Assembly: GCA_037447655.1 (NCBI GenBank)
Contig: JBBHKE010000712.1
Coordinates: forward strand, 126,001-168,652
Reading direction: 5' to 3'
Length of the DNA stretch: 42,652 nt
DNA from: Zygnema cylindricum
Taxonomy: Eukaryota > Streptophyta > Zygnematophyceae > Zygnematales > Zygnemataceae
Positions 1 to 8,140 of the stretch are shown here, one piece after another. Position 1 is the first letter of the stretch. Every line of letters starts with the position of its first letter. The notes beneath the pieces were generated by a model, which was not told where the DNA came from, ran no database searches, and was given only the letters and a program-made list of their open reading frames with translations. A program made the position numbers and the translations under genes.

Positions 1-586
1 CTTTTCCATGCACTCTCCAACTCCATAAATAACCCTGCCAAGTCATTACAAAAATCTAACATTTTTCCCCCTTTGTACACATATGCTTGTACCTTGTGAT
101 CTGCCATCTTCTGCTGTTGAATTGTACCACTCTTGTAAATGTTGACACAAGCCTCCCACAACTCGTCCGCCCTGTCCACATGAAGATGAGGTGTAGCCAC
201 TACCTGGGTGAGACGCCCGAGAATAAAATGAGTCGCCACGATATTGTAAATATCCAACATTTCACTATCATTAGCCTCGGTTTTCAAACATCTGCTACCA
301 AAACCGATCCAGTAGGCATCGGTGTGAGTTTCTCCTTCCCGTTCTCCTTCCCTATGTCCGACACGATACTCTCTCCAACATCCTATTCCACCTCTGCCCA
401 CCCAAATCTTCTTCTGAACCGAGATCCTCCAAACTCTGATGGAACTCCTAATTTTGCGGATGGCCGACACACACGACCACTCACAATGCCCCATAGTCGT
501 TTTTCAACCAGTGCACCCCTCATCATGGTTTCCCAATAAATGAACCGTATTCCATTAAAAATGGGCACCGTAGAGGGTGGGTCCAT
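1..586 (-). pseudogene. copia gag polyprotein remnant (element A1), left end outside window
   Basis: Gag is the nucleocapsid precursor that packages element RNA in cytoplasmic virus-like particles. Reading from the ATG at 586-584, the protein begins MDPPSTVPIFNG and continues through a W-E-x-M-M-x-G-A-L stretch typical of the copia gag N-terminus. A stop falls near 383. Further left, other frames carry a conserved stretch ending in Y-V-Y-K-G-G-K-M-L-D-F-C-N-D-L, also present in the gags at about 5.8 kb and 36.6 kb. The ORF is therefore frameshifted and dead. The start is placed at the ATG inside the primer-binding site because similarity to the other copies begins exactly there. No zinc knuckle is reached before the window ends. 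Confidence 0.75.
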
Positions 587-590
587 AACC
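575..590 (-). other. primer-binding site, half initiator-Met tRNA type (A1)
   Basis: Directly 3' of the LTR, the minus strand reads GGTTATGGACCCACCC. This is complementary, with one mismatch, to the anticodon stem-loop region of plant initiator-Met tRNA (GGTGGGCCCATAACC, recalled from general knowledge). Pairing with the anticodon region rather than the 3' acceptor end implies priming by a cleaved 5' half of the tRNA, as known for Drosophila copia. The gag ATG (586-584) lies opposite the anticodon. Confidence 0.7.
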
Positions 591-790
591 TGAAATTCTG
601 TGACCTCCATTGGTCCACGCAATGTCCAGCTTATATAATGCCTTTAGGATAATATTTGCACTTTTGACTTTGGCAATTAATAAGTGCCACCTTGGCACGC
701 AAAAAATATGACCGACTACACCTTTGTGTAGCTTGGACTCCCCTGAGTTCGCAGCAAAAAGAATCACTGAATTTGCTCAACTGAGCATTA
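591..790 (-). other. structured R-U5 leader of A1: row of short hairpins
   Basis: Stems visible by eye: ATTCTGTG (595-602) with CACGCAAT (616-623, one mismatch); GTGCCA (684-689) with TGGCAC (693-698); CTACAC (716-721) with GTGTAG (726-731); GACTC/GAGTT around 736-750; GCTCA (775-779) with TGAGC (782-786). Between the last two is the invariant box GCAAAAAGAATCACTGAAT (752-770). The same order is found in the other copia LTRs with different but still paired stem sequences. Confidence 0.6.
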
Positions 791-898
791 AGTTATGGCC
801 GGCTAAAGATGGCCTTTAAATACAGAAACACTCTGGGAGAGAGGCTGAAACCAAGAAATATTCTAAGTCCTAAACTACCTCTCTAAGCCTACTACTCG

Positions 899-975
899 TG
901 TACCTATCCAATCAGAAGATCGTAAGGTACAAGAAGGTACAGGTACCTTTGTACTTCTTGTACCACCATAGTACC
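899..975 (-). promoter_or_regulatory. GTAC cluster in the U3 of LTR A1
   Basis: Seven GTAC tetranucleotides fall within about 75 bp, upstream (in the sense direction) of the TATA-like box. GTAC is the core bound by plant SBP/SPL factors and the copper-response core. Similar clusters stand at the same place in the LTRs at 4.9, 10.1, 11.9, 24.1, 28.0, 37.45 and 40.65 kb. The binding role is inference. Confidence 0.4.
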
Positions 976-1473
976 GCATGGCCGCTCCGCTGACGCGTGT
1001 CACTTCCTGAACCAAAGTTGCTCCTTCCGTGATACTTGCTGTCCATTCATCCCTCGCCAGGTGTCACCTGCCGACATATGCTCAGCAAACCGCCAAAAAA
1101 CACTCCGAAATTTTGGCTCCTCCGCGAGCCGTCGATCGCGAACGACTTTCAATTTCGTCCGTCGAAATTTGATGTTCTTTCGTGCGGTACTTTATTTCGT
1201 GCGGTACCGCATGTTTTATGTTCACTTCGTCCTATAATAGTTTGAATGAAGTATGCTGACGGGTTAAAATTTATATATTTACGAAACAAGTTAAGATTAT
1301 CGTTTTGATAAGACCTACTTGATAAGGTTAACGATTACGCCATACGGCTGTTATTCGGAGTTCAGTGGTTCAAGTCATACTAGTGCAAGTTTACATTTTG
1401 CATGAAACGAAAGTTTTTATCAGTTTCGGTACCTGCATGAGACAGCCATGGTTGCCTGCAAGTCCTCAGTTAC

Positions 1474-2081
1474 TGTTGTTCTTTGGTCTAAAATAGACCG
1501 CAGAAGACACCCAAACTATCATGCAAAAGCTAAGCGAAGCTAGGCCAATGAACAATCATTTGAAATGCATCCTCCATTTAACATGCAACAACTAAGGTTT
1601 GATGGAAAAATCAACATAAACAAACCCTAGGACAAATGCATAAATAATGCATATCAAACAAACATAAAATTAACACATATAAATAATAATAAATGAATGC
1701 ATCACACATAAACAAATGTATAATCAAATAATCAATGTATCATTTAAATGCATGACCTAATCGGCAACCCTAAAAGTCTACATCTTCGGTCCCTACTTTT
1801 CATGCTAAGCATTGATTATTAATTCTTAACAAAGCTCATTCCTATATATACACTTGTGAGCTGTCAACGAATCACAAAGTGTCAAAATAACCAACGCAAA
1901 TTACGTAACTGTCATTAAGTCATATTTAACCATAATAGCCAATTACTTAGAAACACTAATCGTAAGCGTACACCTGAAAGTCAAGCAATCGTAAGCGTAC
2001 ACTTGTCTACAAGTACGACATCGTACACACACAAATTAAACTATCGAAAACCCTAATTGATCACTTAAAATATAAACATCA
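1474..2081 (-). repeat. partial LTR of the non-autonomous LTR family, cut by assembly gap
   Basis: This begins TGTTGTTCTTTGGTC and matches the LTRs at 5860-7167 and 8141-9447 for about 600 bp, then stops at the N run. It lacks a second copy of a block of about 45-60 bp ('...tttgatggaataatc...aaaccctag') that is duplicated in the other two LTRs, so it is a different subfamily member. It carries the hairpin GGTCTA/TAGACC near its start and the repeated 16-mer aatcgtaagcgtacac at about 1962 and 1988. It is inserted in LTR A1. Confidence 0.8.
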
Positions 2082-2091
2082 NNNNNNNNNN
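2082..2091. other. assembly gap (10 N)
   Basis: There is a run of ten N. The LTR on its left is cut mid-sequence and the rest of LTR A1 does not reappear on its right, so the true missing length is unknown and probably much more than 10 bp. Confidence 0.95.
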
Positions 2092-2560
2092 ACAAAAGAT
2101 GGGGCTACACCAAAAGGCAGCGTGCAAAACAATATTTCAAAGTCTGAAAAAACTAACCCTATATTTTACTTGTTCACCATGCTTACTTCGAACGTATTTG
2201 TGATTCTTTTTTATTTCCTTTTTATTTGTGAATTTGTGATGTTTTAGGTTCCTCACGCCGTTTCTTTTTAGCCAAACTATTCGTAGCGAAGCGGCTGGTA
2301 GCGACATTTCCACTTAATAAACACGATGGTGAAATACTCGAAAGTGTCATGATTTAATACAAATGTTTGCATCAAAGCCTAATTATTTTGTTATGGACCT
2401 TTATCTCCCCAATTAAAAATATGGTTACCTGTCACATGCCATGCCATGTGATTCCCGGTGTACCGTACCGTACACTGTCCATTGGTATAAAAATTAACCC
2501 CTCTATTTCCAGGTATTGTTTTATTAATCCGAAACTACGTTTGTAAACATAATTTAGTAC
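2092..2560. other. AT-rich non-coding stretch, nothing recognised
   Basis: No supported ORF, RNA gene or LTR terminus. It holds a short GTAC-rich palindromic word (gtaccgtaccgtac, about 2460-2473). It does not match the continuation of the interrupted LTRs on the other side of the gap. Confidence 0.5.
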
Positions 2561-4411
2561 TGTGAAAGCTCATAAAGTGGTAGCACAAATAATTCACCTT
2601 TACAGCGATGGTCGGCGAAGCGATGCTTATCAAACCGATTTTTCTTTGCCGCACTCCTTGGATTTTGTAGTGTTTAAGTGTTTATTTTTCCTTTATTTTT
2701 TCTTAGTGTTTATGCAAGCTTCATTCGTACCACTTGTTCATTTTATATCCCAATCAAAAAAGTCTGAAACTTTATAACAAAACGTGCGACGGAAAACCAC
2801 ATCGGGGTAGAAAACAAGTAACTGACAAAAAAATGTTTAAGTACTACAAAACCCAAAGGCAAGGTGTGCCCAAGTGTCAAAGGATCGGTTTTTCTTGGTC
2901 GTTCTCCAATTAAATTCAATCTGCAGCGGGGAAATCTTTCTTTGTACAATAATTTTATAAAAACCACAATATAATTGACATCCTTTAAAAATTTAAATCT
3001 ACTCCATTTTGGCGGCTTCCACTTTTTGACCCACAAGCACGTTATTCCAACTCATCTCAAAATTTTGATAAATTTAACCTCGACAATTCATTTAAATAAA
3101 AAATATCGTTTAAGCAACGAATAATAATCTTTCATGCACATGCCACACAAATGTGGAACTTTTTGCACGAACAAGATTACTTTTTTCGGGTTTGTCAACG
3201 CATGTTAAAAAAAAAAAATTGAGGGGTTCTATTACTGCCAAATTTATTCCATAAGTCATTCGGAACATTTTACACCATCGTCTCCTCCCCCTCTTCTTTG
3301 CACATTTCCGTTCTTATCTCAAATTTGGTAAATTGAAACACGACCATATAAGTATAAAATAAAAAAGCTCCGAAATCTAAGTTTCTTGGCAACGTTTTGG
3401 CGTGTGTTAATGGCAAGTTTAGTGAAAAAGGCAAAAAAACAAAATCGGGAATCAATGGCCAAAATTTGTAGTGATGTCGACGTTGTCACAATTAAACACG
3501 ATGCCACAACACCACGAAACTCGACATATATACAATATCACAAAAAACTAAATGTATGCAAACATCTATATTTTTGTAGACGCCACTAATTGTCTCACGT
3601 TTTGTAATCCTTTGCAGATATCACAAAATGTACCGATGTTTATGACTGTGACATTTTAAAGTAACGATTTCGTTTTCGAACGTTGGAACGGTTTGTAAAG
3701 TAGTACGCATAATATTCACTAAAATACATGGTAGCACTTTTAAGTATCAGTTACATAAGAGCACTCCCTGAATGGGTGTACACATCTGCTATAGTATCAG
3801 GTTTTTTCTATATTTTCCCTCCAAAGTCCAACATGCAACGAAAAACCACAATATCATAAACGCCATCTGGATACATATAGTGTACTCCACGTTTCCCTTT
3901 TTTTGTATTCAGTTTGACGTCTTCCTTTTTGTCACCCACGAACATATGATTCTAACTCGTATGAAAAATTGAATCAAAATTACTCTGAAAGGACAATTAA
4001 ATTATCATTCAAAGAAAAAATAATTAGGTCTATGCACGCGCCACAAGAATGTGATTTTTTTAGCATGGGGGAGAGTACTCGCTATCTTTTACGTTGCCCC
4101 TAATGTGTATGTACGGCAGAAAAAAATTCCAAGGGTTTTGAACCTCCACTTCCATTCAAGGGTCATTTGCAAAAGTTTACATCATCCTCGCCTCTCCCTT
4201 TTTTTCTCACACTAGTGCACTGATCTCACATATCTTGGAAAGAAACACGACAACACCGATACGAAATGAAAAGGTTATACAAAATTATTTTTTTAGCTAC
4301 CTTTGGGCGTAGTTTATAGTAGGTTGAATGAGAAATGACGAGATAAGAAAATTGTGAAACCATCAGGGTTTTACTTGGAACAGATGAATTCAACGTTGTC
4401 GGAACTAAGCA
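2561..4411. repeat. diverged long tandem repeat, block 1 (host of elements B and D)
   Basis: Words recur at roughly 0.9-1.1 kb spacing once the inserted elements are removed. 'aaaccacaatat' occurs near 2964 and 3844. '...aaaattgaggggttct' near 3217 resembles the word near 4126 and the one near 13085. 'taaagtagtacgcataatattcactaaaata' (3695-3727) recurs as diverged versions near 12460 and 41740. A 'ggtttttct' word with similar flanks recurs near 2636, 2886, 3798 and 12727. No coding capacity is seen; the short ORFs are not conserved between units. The relationship is judged by eye and identity is low. Confidence 0.45.
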
Positions 4412-4562
4412 TGTTGAAAAAAGGTAATTAAATATTTCACTTCTCTATTTTAGTTTTACTTTAAAGAGAGAGAGTGAGGATCAAAGGCACGCCATGGCTG
4501 CCGCCATATATAAAAAGTGGCAGAATTTGAAGTTGAGGATATTTTACCAAAGTATTACCTAC

Positions 4563-4622
4563 ATCCATTTGAACCTGGGACTGTGATTCACTATTTAGAC
4601 ATAAGCCTTACCCACTAAGGCA
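4563..4622 (-). other. tRNA-like module antisense within LTR B (5' copy)
   Basis: The minus strand shows a box A-like TTAGTGGGTAAGG (from 4618 down to 4606) followed about 30 bp later by a box B-like GGTTCAAAT (4576-4568). The acceptor stem is not convincing, so this is a tRNA-derived relic (SINE head-like), not a tRNA gene. The 3' LTR copy is at 11564-11625. A related module lies in the same antisense orientation in LTR family C. Confidence 0.45.
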
Positions 4623-4815
4623 TTACCGAAACAATACACATGACGGATTTCAAAGATATATAAACATTAACGCAATGGCTAATTAACACCAAGCTAACGA
4701 AGAGGAACAATTCATGCAAGCACGCGAATCTGAACCGTGTAAAATATGTTTTGATCGAACAACCAGCATTGTAGCCGCCAGTCGAAGTGAGCTTTTGGCG
4801 GCATTTAAAGATTGT

Positions 4816-5076
4816 GTCACACGGTGCCACGTGGGGCCACATTATTTGATACCGGAGAAGATGGGAGAAGGAACCATGGCTCCCGATTTGAGAGGTGTCA
4901 CCTTGTAGACCATGTCGTACAATGGACGTACAATAAGTACATCGCCTATTGTACCTTCTTGTACTATATAGTGTTCCTATTGGACTAGGGTTTAAGTAGT
5001 TGGTAGTCGTGAGTAGGCAGATCAAGAATTAGTGATATTTAGGTATCTCTCTTTAAGAGAGCTTGGAACTATAAAG
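4816..5076 (+). promoter_or_regulatory. U3 promoter of LTR B: G-box, GTAC cluster, TATA box
   Basis: G-box CACGTG at 4828-4833. GTAC motifs from about 4916 to 4967 (five copies). A palindrome CTCTCTTTAAGAGAG near 5048-5062. A TATA-like CTATAAAGG at 5069-5077. The spacing fits a Pol II promoter whose transcript would start near the conserved 'ccataactta' (5092-5101). Element order matches the other copia LTRs here. Confidence 0.5.
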
Positions 5077-5274
5077 GTCATCTTTGACCAGCCATAACTT
5101 ACTCCCCAGGGGAGCAAATTCAGTGATTCTTTTTGCGTTTGACTAAGGGGAGGGTGGTCAAAATATTTGTGTGCCTGGGCAGCACTTATTTAGTGGGAAA
5201 GTGGAAGGGGCAAATATTATCCTAGAGGCTTCACATAGGCTGCTCATTATGTGGGTCAATAGAGACCACATAAT

Positions 5275-5859
5275 ATTTGATGGATCAGACTTTTTATATC
5301 AAGAAATGATGATGGAGGGAGAACTATTTGAGAAGTATCTATGGGGCATAGTGTCTGGACAAATTCGATGCCAACTTCCACCTGGGTTTGGAGAGACACG
5401 TTTTTCAGGCACCTCCGCCACTATAGTAGCGAGAACAACTGCCACCATCACCGAGGATGAAGATGAGGAAGGAGAGGAGATTATCATTGAAGGAGAAAAG
5501 AGAGGAGTTGCAACTCAAGTGACAACATTACCGAAGGCGATACTGGCAAAAGCACCACCGACAACGGTGACAAGGGTTTAGATCGACGGATCAGAGTATG
5601 AGAAGTGGAACTAGAAAGATAAGGTTGTTAATCTCTTAATTCTTAAAAGTGTAGCAAAGTGCATTGCCATTCCCCTTATACATATCGGATTTTCATCTCA
5701 GATTTAGATACCAATAGTTAACAAATATAAAAGTGGATCATTGTTGCAACAATAGTTGGCTGAAAATAAGATTGCAGCTTATACTTATAAGGGAGGAAGC
5801 ATGAATAATTATTGCAATGATTTAGGAGCATTGTTTGGAAAGCTAGAGAGTGCAGGTAA
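5275..5859 (+). pseudogene. copia gag, 5' part (element B), interrupted by insertion at 5860
   Basis: The reading starts in F-D-G-S and continues through M-M-M-E-G and W-G-I-V-S-G, the same N-terminal gag block seen in A1 and D. An acidic run E-D-E-D-E-E-G-E-E follows and then stops (first at 5579-5581). A weaker frame carries Y-T-Y-K-G-G-S-M-N-N-Y-C-N-D-L-G-A-L, the counterpart of the other gags, up to the insertion point. The ORF in this frame opens at 5171, inside the LTR, because PBS and start codon were deleted. The 3' part resumes at 9453 after the nested element. Confidence 0.7.
5855..5859. repeat. target-site duplication GGTAA, left copy
   Basis: GGTAA at 5855-5859 flanks the left LTR and is repeated exactly at 9448-9452 after the right LTR. 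The 5-bp length is usual for LTR-retrotransposon integrase. Confidence 0.9.
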
Positions 5860-7167
5860 TGTTGTTCTTTGGTCTAAAATAGACCGCAGAAGCAACCCAA
5901 ACTGTCATGCAAAAAGCTAAGCAAAGCTAGGCCAATGAACAATCATTTGAAATGCATCCTCCATATGCAACAAACAACATTTAGGGTTTTATGGAATAAT
6001 AAACATAAATAAACCCTATGACAACATCTAAGGTTTGATGGAATAATCGACATAAACAAACCCTAGGACAAATGCATAAACAATGCATATCAAACATATA
6101 TAAAATAACATAAATAAATAATAACAAACAAATGCATCACACATAAACAAAAGTATAATCAAAGTATAATCATATAATCATTATATCATTCAAAGTGCAT
6201 GACCTAATCGGCAACCCTAAAAGTCTACATCTTCGGTCCCTACTTTTCATGCTAAGCATTGATTATTAATTCTTAACAAAGCTCATTGATATATATACAC
6301 TTGTGAGCTGTCAACGAATCACAAAGTGTCAAAATAACCAACGTAAATTACGTAACTGTCATTAAGTCATATTTAACCATAATAGCCAATTACTAAGAAA
6401 CACTAATCGTAAGCGTACACCTGAAAGTCAAGCAATCGTAAGCGTACACTTGTCTACAAGTACGACATCGTACACACACAAATTAAACTATCGAAAACCC
6501 TAATTGGTCACTTAAAATATAAACATCATAATCAACTCTAATTTATTAATACATATACGACAAGAAAATGTTTCTTCAAATATTTACACCGACGCATCCA
6601 TAAATCCGCGTCATAAGTGACAACTTCCTAAGTCATTTGTCGATAAGTCCACGTAGTGAACCGACATCGCATATGTACGGTCCACTTAATAACACGTCAT
6701 CAAACAATACGATCCCTTGGAAATATCGGCGGACGTCGTCCGCCCTCCACGTGTAGCTCGAACCACTGCCGAAATTAAACCGTACTATCTAAATCCTGTT
6801 CGTATGAAACCACGTACTTCGCCGTAAATCTCACGTGTCAAATACGACGCTCCGTACCGGCGGCGTCACATTTAATAAATGCGGTTCTGTCGCATTATGT
6901 TTCGTATGGCCGGCGTACTTTTTCAAACCCTTCGAATATTTCAAATCAAATCGCGAAGCGATCCGCCGTCCATTTTTATTTCGCATTCCGTATTTTTCGT
7001 ACGCTTCTTCGCGTCACTTAATTTGTACTTTTACGTCACCTTAAAATCATCCGTACAATTACCCCCCAATCCACAAATCCATTTGAACCACCATATTACA
7101 TCCGGTTACTAAGTATGCGAACACGCGAGCGCACGCATGTACGAAAATGAATCTTCCAAAAACAACA
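5860..7167 (-). repeat. 3' LTR of the non-autonomous element
   Basis: 1308 bp. It carries the hairpin GGTCTAAAATAGACC at 5871-5885, the 16-mer aatcgtaagcgtacac at about 6405 and 6436, a perfect 17-bp palindrome GGCGGACGTCGTCCGCC (6728-6744), and several ACGT cores between 6650 and 7040. The AT-rich first 250 bp contain an internal duplication absent from the copy at 1474. Confidence 0.93.
6645..7045 (-). promoter_or_regulatory. ACGT-rich putative U3 control region
   Basis: ACGT cores lie near 6650 (ccacgtag), 6693 (cacgtcat), 6733 (gacgtc, centre of the 17-bp palindrome), 6749 (ccacgtgt), 6811 (cacgtact), 6832 (tcacgtgt) and 7033 (tacgtcac). Plant bZIP and bHLH factors recognise such cores. 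The same set is in the right LTR, offset by 2280 bp. Function is inferred from motif density only. Confidence 0.35.
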
Positions 7168-7180
7168 CTCCCCCGAAGAT
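7168..7180 (-). other. polypurine tract of the non-autonomous element
   Basis: On the minus strand ATCTTCGGGGGAG abuts the LTR start TGTTG. The GGGGGAG core matches the GGGGAG tracts of elements B, C and E. Confidence 0.75.
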
Positions 7181-8126
7181 TTAGTTTCGTAAATCCATGA
7201 CGCCACGGCATCATCTGTCACACTCCATAGATCACTGTTACCTCCTGCGGTCTCCTCCATCTGAATCCGTCAAATGCCTCCGACATAATTTTTCCACTTG
7301 TTCCACCAACGCTTTCGCTGCCTCCATATACCATCCAGATTTCATAATACATAATATATTTTTCATTTTTCAATTACAACAATTTTTCTTTTTCTCACCA
7401 ATATCTAAATCTGAATCTACTCCCCACAATTCTATCTCAAGTCAACTAAAATTAAAACTAAAGGATTACACTAATAATATAACCCAACTCAAAATTTTTT
7501 ACTTCAACTATATCAAATATAATTTTTTATTTAATAATTAAATCCGAAAATTTCCCATTAAAAATACATAAATAATAAACTATTTTCCCAAAATCAATTC
7601 TACCAAAAGTAAACAAAATTCCAACAAATTTACCACATTTTCCTCTAACTACCATAATCAACCGAAAAATAAAATCTCATAACATCTCATAATCATAGAT
7701 CCACAAATTCGGATCTTTCACCTTTTGCCACAACTCCACCTTTCGGATCTCTCTCCCCCAAACGTCGAAACTCCACCTTCCGCATCTCTCCACTAAATGT
7801 CAAATCTCCACCAAATGTCAAAACTTCATATTCCACATTTCGAAATGCTTCATAAAAAATAAACATGTATTTTCCAAAAATTATAAAATATCATTTCTCA
7901 AAATAAATCATTTTTCATTGAGGGTAGTCATTTCGGCACTGTCACTAAGTTAACCCTTGGGGCGATGCAAGATTAAACTCGGCACATACCAACACTATGA
8001 TAAGGCCGATCTCATGGGTACACAGACACCATTACTGCAATACAACCAGCAAGAACAAAATTAACCCGCTACAATACGTGTGACACAAACCTATCTCGAC
8101 TTAACCTAACATATGATAGATGGGGT
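7181..8126 (-). other. non-coding interior of the non-autonomous element
   Basis: AT-rich DNA with pyrimidine-rich plus-strand stretches. It holds no gag, protease, RT or other recognisable domain on either strand. The longest frames are low-complexity. From the PBS ATG (8136-8134) only about ten codons are open. Confidence 0.75.
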
Positions 8127-8140
8127 GTGGGCCCATAACC
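8127..8140 (-). other. primer-binding site, half initiator-Met tRNA type
   Basis: The minus strand GGTTATGGGCCCAC touches the LTR end ...AACA and is complementary over 14 nt to the anticodon stem-loop of plant initiator-Met tRNA. It is the same type of site as in the copia elements here. Confidence 0.8.

Larger units (their letters stand above)
1..1473 (-). mobile_element. Ty1/copia element A1, 5' end (gag remnant, primer site, 5' LTR)
   Basis: This is the 5' part of a minus-strand copia element: LTR at 591-1473, primer-binding site at 575-590, gag remnant at 586-1. The rest runs off the left edge of the window. The LTR is broken at 1473 by another LTR that runs into an assembly gap, so the outer LTR end is not seen. 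The gag is closely related to the gag remnants at 35961-37101 and 38976-40303, and the LTR to the isolated LTR at 27646-28760. Confidence 0.8.
591..1473 (-). repeat. LTR of copia element A1 (5' LTR, interrupted)
   Basis: The LTR starts with TG at 591 next to the primer site and is traced to 1473, where it is cut by the LTR at 1474. Family membership is shown by similarity along its length to 27646-28760: the same leader, the GTAC cluster, the words 'cgagccgtcgatcgcga' and 'tttcgtgcggtac', and a degenerate tRNA-like block around 1310-1400. The sense strand carries a TATA-like TATTTAAAGG near 812-821. Confidence 0.75.
4412..5274 (+). repeat. 5' LTR of copia element B
   Basis: This begins TGTTGAAAA like the 3' copy at 11414 and stays collinear with it through the G-box, GTAC cluster, TATA and leader. 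It ends in the hairpin attatgtgg (5246-5254)/ccacataat (5266-5274). The corresponding hairpin in the 3' LTR is attctgtgg/ccacagaat, so both arms changed together. About 30 bp with the LTR terminus, primer site and gag ATG are missing after 5274, because gag resumes directly at F-D-G-S. Confidence 0.8.

Noticed and set aside
5299-5487. Ser-rich minus-strand ORF
   Set aside because: Shadow of the plus-strand gag acidic region.
6835-7112. Two overlapping plus-strand ORFs, repeated identically at 9115-9392
   Set aside because: They are duplicated only because the LTRs are duplicated; antisense to the element and without domain features.
7197-7541. 114-codon plus-strand ORF in the non-autonomous element
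   Set aside because: AT-rich, low complexity, on the antisense strand of the element, and without any recognisable motif.
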